Shown in pieces: positions 27,323-36,132 of a DNA stretch of 64,000 nucleotides. This DNA comes from Anatilimnocola aggregata (GTDB taxonomy: Bacteria > Planctomycetota > Planctomycetia > Pirellulales > Pirellulaceae). Each line of letters begins with the position of its first letter. Position 1 is the first letter of the stretch. The stretch covers positions 6,510,001 to 6,574,000 of the forward strand of contig NZ_CP036274.1 of assembly GCF_007747655.1 (NCBI RefSeq). The letters are read 5' to 3'. The position numbers were made by a program, and so were the translations under genes. The notes under the pieces were generated by a model. It did no database searches, was not told where the DNA came from, and saw nothing but the letters and a program-made list of their open reading frames with translations.

Positions 27323-28756
27323 TTATTCCGTATCGCTTGAATAGATTTCCGGCACGAGCAGATATTCGCTACCTTCGGCAATACTCGTTGGCTGAAACGC
27401 AGTCACATTCAGCCGCTCGTTGAGCGCAGCCAAACCTTGACAGAAGACAAGGCCAGTCGGACAGCGATCACGAACGACGACAGCCACGTCTTGTTCGCTT
27501 TCGGCAAAATGCTCCATCATTTCGTTTAAGGAGGTTGTTTCATCAAACTTGGCAAATTCGGTCTGCATGACATGCCGCACCAGCCGTACCGATGCCTGCC
27601 GCGGACGACTTCCCTGAGAACGAACATTGGCCAGTTTAGTAGCTGTGATTAAACCTAAAAGTCGCCCTTCGAGATCAACGACCGGCAACGTGGCCAATTG
27701 AGTTTGATCGAAAAGGGCCAGTCCTTGATCGACCGTTTCATCCGCGCCGATCAGCACGGGGCAAGGAATCATCACATCGCGGGCGACGGTCGTTGCAAAC
27801 AACTGCCCTTCGGATGCCAACTCAGTCCAGCTTTGCTGATCTTCGTCCACCTCGTCGCTATGGACCACGCAGTTGCGACCCGAGACCTTGGCCAACTGCA
27901 GCGCGGTTATGGCCCGTTGCAGGGCGATGTCGGCTGGCTCGTCGGTTTGCACCGCAGTAAAGCCCAAGCTGGCGGTGACTTGCACCGAAGTGCCATTCGC
28001 CTGTAGCGAAGTCGCCTGCAATGACTTTAGCCATCCGCTGGCGAGAGACTCGGCCGCAGCGTCGTCGTGTGCGGCGAAGAGTATCGCCAGTCGATTATCG
28101 TGGAGCACGCCCGGGAGCGCCGTTGCCGGGAGCGCTTTCTTGATCGATTGCGCCGCGCCACGGAGCAGTTCGCGATAGGCAATCAACCCTTGCACGCGGG
28201 CAAAGCGGCCAAACGAATCGAAATCCAGCACTGCGACGTAGGGGGGAGTTGCCCTGGCTTTTTCTGCGGCAGAGGCCTGCAACCACGGTTTCCACTGTTT
28301 GAGCCAGGCATTTCGTTCGGCTAAGCCCGTGATGACATCGAGCCCGTTCTGCTCGGCGAGGCGGCGTTCGTATTCCAGCACACGTGCGCCGGCGCGTAGG
28401 CGCGCCAGCAATTCCCCATAGACAACGTCGCGTGCGAGAAAGTCGTCGAAGCCGGCTTCTAACGATTCAGTAAGTGCGGCGACCTCAGGAAGTTCTACCA
28501 GGAGCATGCAATAGGTGAAAACCTGCTGGGCTCCAAGCCTGCGTACTTGTCGACAAAGTTGCTTGTTCGCCAGGCTCTCTGTCGAACCATCGACGAGCAG
28601 GAAGTCCGGCGGATTTGCTTCCGCGGAGGCCAGAGTCTGCGCTTCGTCGCTCGCTTGCCGCACTTCGTAGCCAAAGATATCGAGAAATTTCGACATCCGC
28701 CGCAGCAAGGTGCGATCGGCCGACACAATCAAAATGGAGAAAGGGCGAGCTGACAT
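27323..28756 (-). CDS. Receiver-degenerate GGDEF-CBS signalling protein
   Basis: 477 residues. A response-regulator receiver domain spans 1-125 with a likely phosphoacceptor D56 (FLLVDG). A GGDEF-like fold follows at ~135-300, but the signature GG(D/E)EF is replaced by LHDNRLAIL (218-226), so no cyclase activity is expected. A CBS pair lies at ~325-455 (VARDVMIPCPVLIGADETVDQ, LPVVDLEGRLLGLITATKL). CBS pairs bind adenine nucleotides. It is divergent from an FHA-EAL protein that is also degenerate, and the two share a 285-base promoter region. Function is inferred to be regulatory, by binding rather than catalysis. Confidence 0.82.
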   Translation of the reverse strand: MSARPFSILIVSADRTLLRRMSKFLDIFGYEVRQASDEAQTLASAEANPPDFLLVDGSTESLANKQLCRQVRRLGAQQVFTYCMLLVELPEVAALTESLEAGFDDFLARDVVYGELLARLRAGARVLEYERRLAEQNGLDVITGLAERNAWLKQWKPWLQASAAEKARATPPYVAVLDFDSFGRFARVQGLIAYRELLRGAAQSIKKALPATALPGVLHDNRLAILFAAHDDAAAESLASGWLKSLQATSLQANGTSVQVTASLGFTAVQTDEPADIALQRAITALQLAKVSGRNCVVHSDEVDEDQQSWTELASEGQLFATTVARDVMIPCPVLIGADETVDQGLALFDQTQLATLPVVDLEGRLLGLITATKLANVRSQGSRPRQASVRLVRHVMQTEFAKFDETTSLNEMMEHFAESEQDVAVVVRDRCPTGLVFCQGLAALNERLNVTAFQPTSIAEGSEYLLVPEIYSSDTE

Positions 28757-29041
28757 CGGTGGCTTTCACCCAAGGGTGCAAAGGGGGCAACGCCAGGCGC
28801 GAACACACGTAGATCGCGCGGAAGCATGGCCTCTGGCACAAACTTAGGTTACAGATTCGGTGCTGCCTTAGCCGCGCCAAATATTTCTCAGCAAGATAGC
28901 GGCTTCTTGTCAATTCATGACGTACGTTTCAGTTGGCTCGCGCTGCCGAAGCGGTGTCATTGTCGGCAATGCGTAGTCAAATTCGACAGGCTTGGTCGAC
29001 CCAGATCCAAACCACTGGTCGCAAACCACTGCGGGGCTGTC

Positions 29042-30190
29042 ATGCGAACGAAGATTCTATTGCCGGAAACAAAGCTATCTCCTTATCTCGAGCGTGTTGG
29101 GGGGACGCCCGGCGAGCCCGTTGTGCTCGAGAAGTTCCCTTTTACCCTGGGGCGCAACGAGTCGTGCGACTATCAGGTCCCTTCAACGCGAGTCTCTCGC
29201 GAACATGCCGCCATCAATAAAGATGGCCGCCACTTTCGGATCAAAGACCTGGGCAGCACGAACGGCACGCTCTTGAACGGCAAGAAGGTCGCCGAAGCGC
29301 TACTAAGTGACGGCGATCTGCTCACTTTTGCCGATGCCGAGTTCTGCTTCCGCACGCCTTGTAACGAATCAGCTCGCGTCACAGTGACCCACGTGATGGA
29401 CGGCGGCTCGGTTGCCGCCCACGACAACGATCTGCAGTCCGAAGACCGCGCTGCCCGCGATTTTATCCTGGCCGTCCGCTCATTGAACGAAGGCTTACTC
29501 CATCGAGGCCTGCGCACCCGCTTTCAGCCTGTTGTGGAATTGGCGACCGGGCAAGCCATCGGTTACGAGGCGCTCCGGCGAATCGAGAACCACTCGGGCG
29601 AAGTCCCTGCAGGCGAACGAGTCCTGCAAAGCGTCGATTGCCGGCTGACGGAGCGTTGGCATCAGTTGCATCGCCTGCTGGCCGCCGAACAAGCCGCTGA
29701 AGCCACGGGCGCGAACCTGCTGTTCTTGAATCTGCAGCCCGCTGAAGTCGGTGCCGATGGACTTCCCGAGACGTTGGCTCAACTGCAAAGTCGCTTGTCG
29801 GGCAAAAAGCTGATCGCTGAGATTCCTCACTCTGCGGTCGTCGATATTCCGTTCTTCCGCGACTTCCTCAGCCGGCTACGGGAACTGAATGTCGGCGTCT
29901 GCTATGCCGGCTTCAGTAGTGGGCAGAATCAGGTGCGGGCCCACGAGCAATTTGCGCCAGACTATTTGCAACTGGCTCCCGCCTTGGCACGCGGCGTCGA
30001 TCGCAGCACGCAGCGGCAACAGCAGATCAAGGCGCTCGTTGAAGCCGCCGTTGCAGCCGGTTGTAAGATTATAGCAACTGGAGTGCACAGCGAAAACGAA
30101 GCCCAGACCTGCCGCGAACTCGGCTGTCAACTCGCTCAAGGCGACCACTACGGTCGACCTCAAACAATGCAGTGGGCGTCACTTGCGTAA
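29042..30190 (+). CDS. FHA-degenerate EAL domain signalling protein
   Basis: 382 residues from ATG 29042, the first Met before the FHA fold. The FHA domain (~25-105) is fully canonical: GR at 37-38, SREH at 52-55, STNG at 72-75. An EAL-type domain covers ~155-375. It keeps the EAL motif (176-178), N230 and E260, and a QG at 366-367. The DDFGTG metal loop is YAGFSSG (288-294), the catalytic Lys region is LQLAP, and the late Glu is lost (ATGVH, 345-349). It is unlikely to hydrolyse c-di-GMP and may instead bind it or a partner. FHA suggests recruitment to a phosphothreonine protein. Confidence 0.82.
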   Translation: MRTKILLPETKLSPYLERVGGTPGEPVVLEKFPFTLGRNESCDYQVPSTRVSREHAAINKDGRHFRIKDLGSTNGTLLNGKKVAEALLSDGDLLTFADAEFCFRTPCNESARVTVTHVMDGGSVAAHDNDLQSEDRAARDFILAVRSLNEGLLHRGLRTRFQPVVELATGQAIGYEALRRIENHSGEVPAGERVLQSVDCRLTERWHQLHRLLAAEQAAEATGANLLFLNLQPAEVGADGLPETLAQLQSRLSGKKLIAEIPHSAVVDIPFFRDFLSRLRELNVGVCYAGFSSGQNQVRAHEQFAPDYLQLAPALARGVDRSTQRQQQIKALVEAAVAAGCKIIATGVHSENEAQTCRELGCQLAQGDHYGRPQTMQWASLA

Positions 30191-30280
30191 ATGCAGAACG
30201 TAGAACGAAGAATGCACAATGAAAGACAACAACATATATGTCTTCATTCTGCGTTCTGCATTCTTACTTCTGCATTCCTA
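30189..30280. repeat. Dispersed palindromic element, copy B
   Basis: This ~90-base imperfect palindrome has ~35-base arms and an AT-rich centre (acatatatg). It fills the whole gap between two convergent genes. It begins within the stop codon of the FHA-EAL gene and ends in the stop codon of thrS. It matches copy A at 23677-23759. It probably acts as a bidirectional terminator. Confidence 0.82.
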
Positions 30281-32464
30281 GTACTCGTTCGTCTTTTCCT
30301 TCTCGACCAGCCCTGCACTGCCGCTGTAGGTTTTGCGCACGCGGCGTTCGGCGATTTCTGCTTGCAGGTGCGCAATAGCAGCATCAAGGGACATGGCACC
30401 TAGATCTCCTTCAAGCCGATCACGGACCGAAACGGTTCCTTGTTCGGCGTCGCGCGGGCCGACAACGAGCATGTAAGGAATTAGTTCCAACTGACCGTCG
30501 CGAATCTTCGCGCCGAGCTTTTCAGGGCGGAAGTCGCCGGTAACGCGCAGACCGCGGATTCGCAGTTGCTGCTCGATCTTGCGGCCGTACTCTTCGCTCT
30601 TTTCGCTGACGGTAATCACTCGGACTTGCTCGGGAGCCAGCCACAGGGGGAACGCGCCGGCAAAGTGTTCGATCAGCACGCCGATGAAGCGCTCCATCGA
30701 ACCCAACGGAGCCCGGTGAATCATCACAGGCTGATGGGCCTTGTTGTCCGAAGCGGTGTACTCCAGACCAAATCGTGCCGGCAAGTTATAGTCGAGCTGC
30801 ACCGTGCCTAGCTGCCATTCGCGCCCGATACAATCGGTCACGACGAAGTCGGCCTTGGGTCCGTAAAACGCAGCTTCGCCGGGCTCGGCGGTGTAGGCAA
30901 TGCCGAGGCGAGTGCAGACATCTTCGAGCGCGTTCTGCGCGCGATTCCACACCTGCTCGCTGCCGACGTACTTGTCGCTCTTGGGATCGCGGAAGCCCAG
31001 CCGCACGCGGTAATTGTCGAGCCCCAGCGACTTCAGTACGAACTGAGTCATCGCGATGCAGCCTTCGAACTCGGCGGGAACCTGGTCTTCCATGCAGAAC
31101 AAGTGAGCATCGTCCTGAGTAAAACCACGCACGCGAGTCATACCGTTAAGCTGGCCGGTTTTTTCAAAGCGATAGACGGAGCCGAACTCAGCGAGCCGCA
31201 GCGGCAGTTCTTTGTAGCTCCGCTTTTGCGCCTTATAGATCTGAATATGATGCGGGCAGTTCATCGGCTTCAGCAGATAAGCCTCTTGTTCGTCGAACCA
31301 CTCCTTGATCGCGTGCATCTTGTCGGCATCGGTCTTGGCATTACCAAAACCACCGAACGAAATCGGCACCAGCCCATCGATGTTGACCTTCAATGCTTCT
31401 TCGAAGTGGCCGATGAACCGATTGTCGGCCAGCTTGCCTTGGAACTGCAGCGCAAAGAGTTGCTGCACGCTTTGCATGAACGGATCGAAGTAGAACGGCG
31501 GGAACTGGCTTTCCATGTAGTACGGAAAGTGTCCGCTGGTTTGATACATCTGAATGCGGCCGATGTGCGGTGTGTAAACCGGCAAATAGGCCCGCTGAGT
31601 CAGCTCCTGCTTGATGAATTCTTCGAGCTGCGAGCGAATCATCGCTCCCTTGGGCAGCCACAAGCACAACCCTGGACCAACGTCGTTGCTCAAGGTAAAC
31701 AACTGCAGTTGCTTGCCGAGAACGCGGTGATCGCGGCGTTTGGCCTCCTCGATTTTCTTCAGGTGTTCATCGAGTTCTTCCTGAGTGAAAAACGCGGTGG
31801 CGTACAGCCGCTGCAACTGCGCGTTGTCGGAATCACCTTTCCAATACGCACCGGCCAGCGAAAGGAGCTTGAACGCTCCGACGGCACTCGCACTCGGAAT
31901 ATGAGGTCCCCGGCAAAGGTCGATGAACTCACCCTGGCGATAGAACGACAATTCGGGGTGAGTCGCCAGCCCGGTCTCGATGTGCTCGACCTTATACTTT
32001 TGATCGAGTCCCTGGACGATCGCCAGAGCCTTCTCGCGTGGCACTTCGATTCGCTCAAAGCCTTCATCGAGCGCGATGATCTTTTTCATCTCGGCTTCGA
32101 TGGCGGGAAAATCGTCGTCGGTCAGCGGTTCGGGAAGTTGAAAGTCGTAATAAAAACCACCTTCGACGGTCGGACCGAAGGCCAGTTGCACCCCCTTCTT
32201 CAGCCGCATGACTGCGCGGGCCATGATGTGAGCGCACGAGTGCCGCATAACGGCCAGCGCTTCGGCATCTTTGCGGGTCAGCAGCCGCAGCTTGACCTCA
32301 CCTTCGCTGGGCAGGACGTAGTCGGAACCGACTACTTTCCCATCCACTTCGGCAGCCAGCGTGGCCTTGGCGAGTCGCGGGCCGATTGATTCGGCAATCG
32401 CTCGCGGGGTGGTTGAGGCGGGAAACTCCTTCACGCTGCCATCGGGCAAACTGACCTTAAGCAT
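30278..32464 (-). CDS. thrS: Threonyl-tRNA synthetase
   Basis: 728 residues from ATG 32464, placed by the aggaag site upstream and by the TGS-domain beginning (MLKVSLPDGSVKEFPAS). The order is TGS, second additional (editing-like) domain with HSCAHIMARAV, class II core, anticodon-binding domain. Core motifs are visible: motif 2 YRFEKTGQLNGMTRVRGFTQDD, the zinc-binding MNCPHHIQIY Cys/His, and motif 3 near APLGSMERFIGVLIEH. It charges tRNA-Thr in the cytoplasm. Slightly longer than E. coli ThrS (642) because of insertions and a C-terminal extension. No T-box-like leader is seen. Confidence 0.97.
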   Translation of the reverse strand: MLKVSLPDGSVKEFPASTTPRAIAESIGPRLAKATLAAEVDGKVVGSDYVLPSEGEVKLRLLTRKDAEALAVMRHSCAHIMARAVMRLKKGVQLAFGPTVEGGFYYDFQLPEPLTDDDFPAIEAEMKKIIALDEGFERIEVPREKALAIVQGLDQKYKVEHIETGLATHPELSFYRQGEFIDLCRGPHIPSASAVGAFKLLSLAGAYWKGDSDNAQLQRLYATAFFTQEELDEHLKKIEEAKRRDHRVLGKQLQLFTLSNDVGPGLCLWLPKGAMIRSQLEEFIKQELTQRAYLPVYTPHIGRIQMYQTSGHFPYYMESQFPPFYFDPFMQSVQQLFALQFQGKLADNRFIGHFEEALKVNIDGLVPISFGGFGNAKTDADKMHAIKEWFDEQEAYLLKPMNCPHHIQIYKAQKRSYKELPLRLAEFGSVYRFEKTGQLNGMTRVRGFTQDDAHLFCMEDQVPAEFEGCIAMTQFVLKSLGLDNYRVRLGFRDPKSDKYVGSEQVWNRAQNALEDVCTRLGIAYTAEPGEAAFYGPKADFVVTDCIGREWQLGTVQLDYNLPARFGLEYTASDNKAHQPVMIHRAPLGSMERFIGVLIEHFAGAFPLWLAPEQVRVITVSEKSEEYGRKIEQQLRIRGLRVTGDFRPEKLGAKIRDGQLELIPYMLVVGPRDAEQGTVSVRDRLEGDLGAMSLDAAIAHLQAEIAERRVRKTYSGSAGLVEKEKTNEY

Positions 32465-32748
32465 CGAACCATCTTCCTGAAGAGGGACCAGCTGTTCGCT
32501 GCGGCACGCCGCTACAAAGGGTGTGCACCGACAACGTCTGCCGACGCGTAACATAACGGTCCGCCATGGTTTGCGACAAGGCAGGCTAAGCAAACGACAG
32601 CACCGTTCGTTCCGATTACCTCCGAGACACAAGGTCATACTCGCGGGTTCAGCGTACGGCCGCCCGTTGTGAGAAATGGCAGTACGACCTACGATGATGG
32701 ACTCGCAATTTGCGGGCTGCGGCCAGCAGATGCGTCCAGGAAAGTGGA

Positions 32749-33219
32749 ATGTCCCCTCCCAAGCTGATTCTCTGCGAACGAACCCCTCGCTGGCTGGCGG
32801 CGTGGCGTCTTGCGCTCCCAGATTCTCGCTGGAGTTTGCTTTCGAGCGCGGTCTCGCTCGCGCAGTGCGAAACTCAGCTTCAAGAATCGCCCGAATCGGT
32901 CGCTGCCGTGCATGTCAACGAGCAGAACTTGTCCACCGTTATCCCAATCTTGCATCGCTGGCGGCGCGACTTCCCGGCAGCTCGTTTTCTCGCTCTCTGT
33001 TCGAGCGATGTCGCCCAAAAAGTCCCGGCAGTCGCGTTATTGCAAGATGCTGGCGTGCTACTGGTGATCGACCGCCTCGAACAACTGCCCGCTGCCACCC
33101 GGTTGGTGCAACGGCACTTGCGCCGCCACGTGGCGACCAGCACGGCATTGCCGACCACCATCTGGCAGCGAATTCCCTGGCCGCGGTTTGCGGTCAGCAC
33201 CACACCAGTCATCAACTAA
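32749..33219 (+). CDS. Small receiver-like protein of unknown function
   Basis: 156 residues from ATG 32749, with aggaa upstream. It has the alternating beta/alpha pattern of a response-regulator fold (PKLILCERTPRWLAAWRLALPD, ARFLALCSSDV, DAGVLLVIDRLEQLP) but no clear Asp phosphoacceptor. The last ~35 residues are basic and Trp-rich. It lies just upstream of the Mrp-type ATPase gene (28 bases) on the same strand and could be cotranscribed. No family name can be given. Confidence 0.65.
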   Translation: MSPPKLILCERTPRWLAAWRLALPDSRWSLLSSAVSLAQCETQLQESPESVAAVHVNEQNLSTVIPILHRWRRDFPAARFLALCSSDVAQKVPAVALLQDAGVLLVIDRLEQLPAATRLVQRHLRRHVATSTALPTTIWQRIPWPRFAVSTTPVIN

Positions 33220-33247
33220 TACCTTTTGAATTGCAGAGGATGGACGG

Positions 33248-34327
33248 ATGAGTATGGACGTAACGGTAGCGGCTGTCGAAAAAGTATTGGCAGAGTTCAA
33301 AGATCCCGAAACCGGCCGCAGTGTCACCCAAACGCAACAAGCGCGCGACGTGCAAGTCGCCGGCGACAAAGTCACACTCACGCTGGCGCTCACCTCCCAT
33401 TCCGCTCCCATCAAGAACGAGATGAAGGAAAGGTTAGTTGAGTTGCTGCGGCGTCGGTTTCCTTCCCTCACCAGCATCGATGTAAATCTGGTCGTTCACG
33501 AACGGGCCGCAGTCAAGCTCGGTCAAATCGGCCTGACGGCCAAAAGCGTGATCGCCGTCGGTTCTGGCAAAGGCGGCGTGGGCAAGAGCACCGTGGCGGC
33601 GACGATCGCGCTGGGCCTGAAGCGCGCCGGTTGTAAAGTCGGCCTGATGGACGCCGACGTCTACGGCCCCAGCATTCCGCACTTGCTCGGCCTTAGCGGC
33701 AAGCCGGTGATTGAAAACAACAAGCTGCAACCGATCATGTTTCAAGGCATGCCGACCATCTCGATGGGCTACCTTGTTCCTGCTGGCGAAGCAGTCGTCT
33801 GGCGCGGGCCCATGTTGCACGGGGCGATCACGCAGTTCTTGCGCGACACCGCCTGGGGCGATCTCGATTATCTGATCATCGACATGCCTCCCGGCACCGG
33901 CGATATCGCCCTCACCTTGTCGCAACAACTGCCGCTCACCGGCGCGGTCGTCGTTTGCACGCCGCAGCAAGTGGCACTGATCGATGCGGTGAAGGCTATC
34001 GCCATGTTCCGCAAGGTCAACATTCCCCTGCTGGGGATGGTCGAAAACATGAGCGGTTTCATTTGCCCCGATACCGGCAAACGCTATGACATTTTCGGCA
34101 GTGGTGGCGCTCGTCAGGCAGCGGAAGAGTTAAAGGTTCCGTTTCTGGGCGAAGTGCCGCTCAACATGCAGATTCGGATCAACGGCGACGAAGGCCTCAC
34201 CCTCGGCAATTTCGACGATCCAATTCTCGGACCTTACCTCGAGAAGATCGTCACCACGCTGGTGCGCAACATCGCTGACAACACCATGAGCAAGCCACCG
34301 AGCATGCAACTACCGATGTTGGGGTAA
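33248..34327 (+). CDS. apbC: Mrp/ApbC-type iron-sulfur cluster carrier ATPase
   Basis: 359 residues. An N-terminal DUF59/MIP18-like domain (1-80) is followed by the MinD-like P-loop domain. Walker A is GSGKGGVGKST (105-115); other motifs are GLMDADVYGPSIP, LIIDMPPGTGD and a family ENMSGFICPDTG. ApbC proteins hold a bridging [4Fe-4S] cluster through a CxxC; here only C273 is present and the second position is Thr (T276). So cluster binding may be altered or supplied differently. ATPase residues are intact. GTG/ATG choice is not an issue; ATG 33248 follows gagga. Confidence 0.9.
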   Translation: MSMDVTVAAVEKVLAEFKDPETGRSVTQTQQARDVQVAGDKVTLTLALTSHSAPIKNEMKERLVELLRRRFPSLTSIDVNLVVHERAAVKLGQIGLTAKSVIAVGSGKGGVGKSTVAATIALGLKRAGCKVGLMDADVYGPSIPHLLGLSGKPVIENNKLQPIMFQGMPTISMGYLVPAGEAVVWRGPMLHGAITQFLRDTAWGDLDYLIIDMPPGTGDIALTLSQQLPLTGAVVVCTPQQVALIDAVKAIAMFRKVNIPLLGMVENMSGFICPDTGKRYDIFGSGGARQAAEELKVPFLGEVPLNMQIRINGDEGLTLGNFDDPILGPYLEKIVTTLVRNIADNTMSKPPSMQLPMLG

Positions 34328-34415
34328 CTCGGTGGCATAAGCTTTCTGCCGGTGAGAAACTGCGTTTCGGCTTTGACAGGCAGGGTGCCCAACCCACGAA
34401 AAGAGGAGCACGACC

Positions 34416-34901
34416 ATGGTCGAGTTTGGTAATCCACCGCCGGGAATGCGTTCCATCCAAGCGTACCTGGTTTGCAAAGACGCGGCAGCGGCGATCGAGT
34501 TCTACGGCAAAGCATTCGGCGCAAAAGAAAAGTTTCGCATGCCGATGCCGGATGGCAAAACGGTGATGCATGCCGAGCTCAATCTCGGCGATAGCATACT
34601 GATGCTCTCGGAAGAGAATCCACAATGGAACACCAAGTCGCCCCTCACGCTCGGCGGCACTCCCGTCACGCTCCATTGTTACGTTGCCGACGTCGATGCG
34701 ATCTACAATCAGGCTGTCGCTGCTGGCTGCAAATCGCGGATGGTGCCAACCAACATGTTCTGGGGCGATCGGATGAGCTCGGTCGAAGACCCCTTCGGCC
34801 ACATCTGGTCCATTGCCCAGGCGGTGGAAGATGTCTCGCCCGCAGAGATGAACGCGCGGGCCGCCAAGTTCTTCAACAGCCAAACCGGCGCTTGCACCTA
34901 A
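34416..34901 (+). CDS. VOC/glyoxalase-fold protein (PhnB-like)
   Basis: 161 residues. The two betaalphabetabetabeta repeats of the vicinal-oxygen-chelate fold are seen (SIQAYLVCKDAAAAIEFYGKAFGAKEKF and VTLHCYVADVDAIYNQAVAAG), and FWGDRMSSVEDPFGHIWSIA is the family ending of PhnB/YcbJ-like proteins. Possible metal ligands are His in VMHAELN and Glu/His near the end. These small proteins may be isomerases or resistance proteins; PhnB-like members are largely uncharacterised. A good aggag site precedes the ATG. It ends the conserved block before the accessory islet. Confidence 0.85.
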   Translation: MVEFGNPPPGMRSIQAYLVCKDAAAAIEFYGKAFGAKEKFRMPMPDGKTVMHAELNLGDSILMLSEENPQWNTKSPLTLGGTPVTLHCYVADVDAIYNQAVAAGCKSRMVPTNMFWGDRMSSVEDPFGHIWSIAQAVEDVSPAEMNARAAKFFNSQTGACT

Positions 34902-35226
34902 CCACCATCGCTGCTCGCCATTACTCCGCTGGAAACAATCTCGTTTTCAGCGCGTTCGTTGAAAAAGTCGGCGACTTATTCAACACCACACGCAGCCAAA
35001 CCCGCGTGCGGCGCGCCTGACTGTTGAAAAAGTCTACCCCTTTTTCAACACCCTCCGAATCGGGCAGATGCGAGGTTGCGTTCAACGTGATCTGCCGGCA
35101 ACCGCGAGTAAAAGACGTGCAGACTTTAAACTTCTGACGTGGGTCGTCTCAGGGCGGAGAACCGACCTGACAAACCGGCTAAAAGTTTGAAATGGCTTCG
35201 GGGCACCGTCGGCCAAAGGTTCGGAA
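34902..35226. other. 325-base intergenic region with MITE-like segment
   Basis: No gene is supported. It holds two neighbouring hairpins that share gttgaaaaag/ctttttcaac arms (given separately). The rest, up to the 3' end of the leftward 301-residue gene, shows nothing I can name. Confidence 0.5.
34959..35050. repeat. MITE-like 92-base segment with 10-base terminal inverted repeats
   Basis: The segment starts with gttgaaaaag and ends with its perfect reverse complement ctttttcaac. Inside lie two hairpins: 34959-34985 (12-base stem, one mismatch, 3-base loop) and 35024-35050 (10-base perfect stem, 7-base loop). The pattern resembles a short non-autonomous IS relic. It sits at the left border of the accessory islet. 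Confidence 0.75.
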
Positions 35227-36132
35227 TTACAGATCAGGAAAAATGGTCTTGCCGGCGAGGATTGCTTGCTCGAGCAGCTCGTCTCGTACGACCTGTAAGT
35301 TGTCAGGGGGCGACATGAGAGGTGATTGCAGAAACGGATGAGAGAGTGACGGAGCGGCAAGCTTTTGAAATCTTCGCAGCCGGAGAATGCAGAGGGCTTC
35401 CCACGGGATTGATTCGCAATAAGTGGAAAAGAAGTCCATCTCGTCGCACTCACGACTCGTATGGCCATTTGAGACGTGATACTCAGCGGCAGCATCAAGG
35501 GCCTCGCCTAGACGTTGGTGATCATCCCAATAACGCCAGATGTCGTCGTAGGCCTGACAAGGACGGCTAATGGAAATTTGCGTGGGGTCAACGTCACGCT
35601 GCAGCCAACGGCCGGCGATCTTGTAAACCAGGAGATTGACCGGTGACCAGTCGGGGCGTTTCTGAAACAATTGCTCGCTGTCCACGTCGCTCAGCAGCGC
35701 ATTGCCCAGCCAGCTTGCCGCTTCATCTTGGTGAAATGCGAAAGCGACGCCGAAAGCCATCGACGTCTTCAACCGATCAGCGAGAATCCGCCGATCCTTT
35801 TTGTTCTGAAACCGAAATTGGACAAGGCGAAGTTCCATACGCCGCACCCAGTACATGATCGGGATGCTTTGTAGAATATCTCCCCATCCACTTTGGTCAC
35901 CGCTCAACACACGCTCGCACCCTATAGCGGCGCAGCGATGGGCAATATCGGCGAGATATACTGACACGACACCCGGATATGCCCCCACTTCCGAGTTTCG
36001 TCGAGGGGCCAGAGGATCATTGATCCATGCGCGCACACAATCCGCCGCGCGATTGAGACGGCTCTCGGCATCTCTAAGAATGCCATTCTGAAGAACACGC
36101 ACTTCTTTCGCGGAGTTCCAAGCCGAATTCAT
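35227..36132 (-). CDS. Unknown 301-aa protein of accessory islet
   Basis: ATG 36132 is preferred over a TTG four codons upstream. The product is largely helical, rich in Trp, Arg and Asp, with no signal peptide or membrane helix. Segments such as ADIAHRCAAIGCERVLSGDQSGW and MAFGVAFAFHQDEAASWLGNALLSD recall TPR-like or Imm49-type immunity proteins, but I cannot establish this. Codon use is less G+C-rich than the neighbours. A short same-strand frame ends 16 bases upstream, the spacing expected for a toxin tip followed by its immunity gene. That reading is speculative. Confidence 0.7.
   Translation of the reverse strand: MNSAWNSAKEVRVLQNGILRDAESRLNRAADCVRAWINDPLAPRRNSEVGAYPGVVSVYLADIAHRCAAIGCERVLSGDQSGWGDILQSIPIMYWVRRMELRLVQFRFQNKKDRRILADRLKTSMAFGVAFAFHQDEAASWLGNALLSDVDSEQLFQKRPDWSPVNLLVYKIAGRWLQRDVDPTQISISRPCQAYDDIWRYWDDHQRLGEALDAAAEYHVSNGHTSRECDEMDFFSTYCESIPWEALCILRLRRFQKLAAPSLSHPFLQSPLMSPPDNLQVVRDELLEQAILAGKTIFPDL

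Noticed and set aside
28826-29041. N-terminal extension of the FHA-EAL gene
   Set aside because: Seventy extra residues have no domain likeness and a Cys-rich, non-conserved look; the ATG at 29042 directly precedes the FHA fold.
31103-32389. 428-codon open frame antisense to thrS
   Set aside because: It lies wholly inside a confident conserved gene in the antisense direction; high G+C with G/C-rich third positions produces such long mirror frames. No ribosome site or domain.
32465-32638. N-terminal extension of thrS
   Set aside because: It is Arg/Cys-rich and unlike ThrS; the ribosome site and TGS domain point to ATG 32464.
34959-35050. Possible CRISPR-like repeats
   Set aside because: Only two hairpins with short arms and no regular unit or spacer series; better explained as a mobile-element relic.
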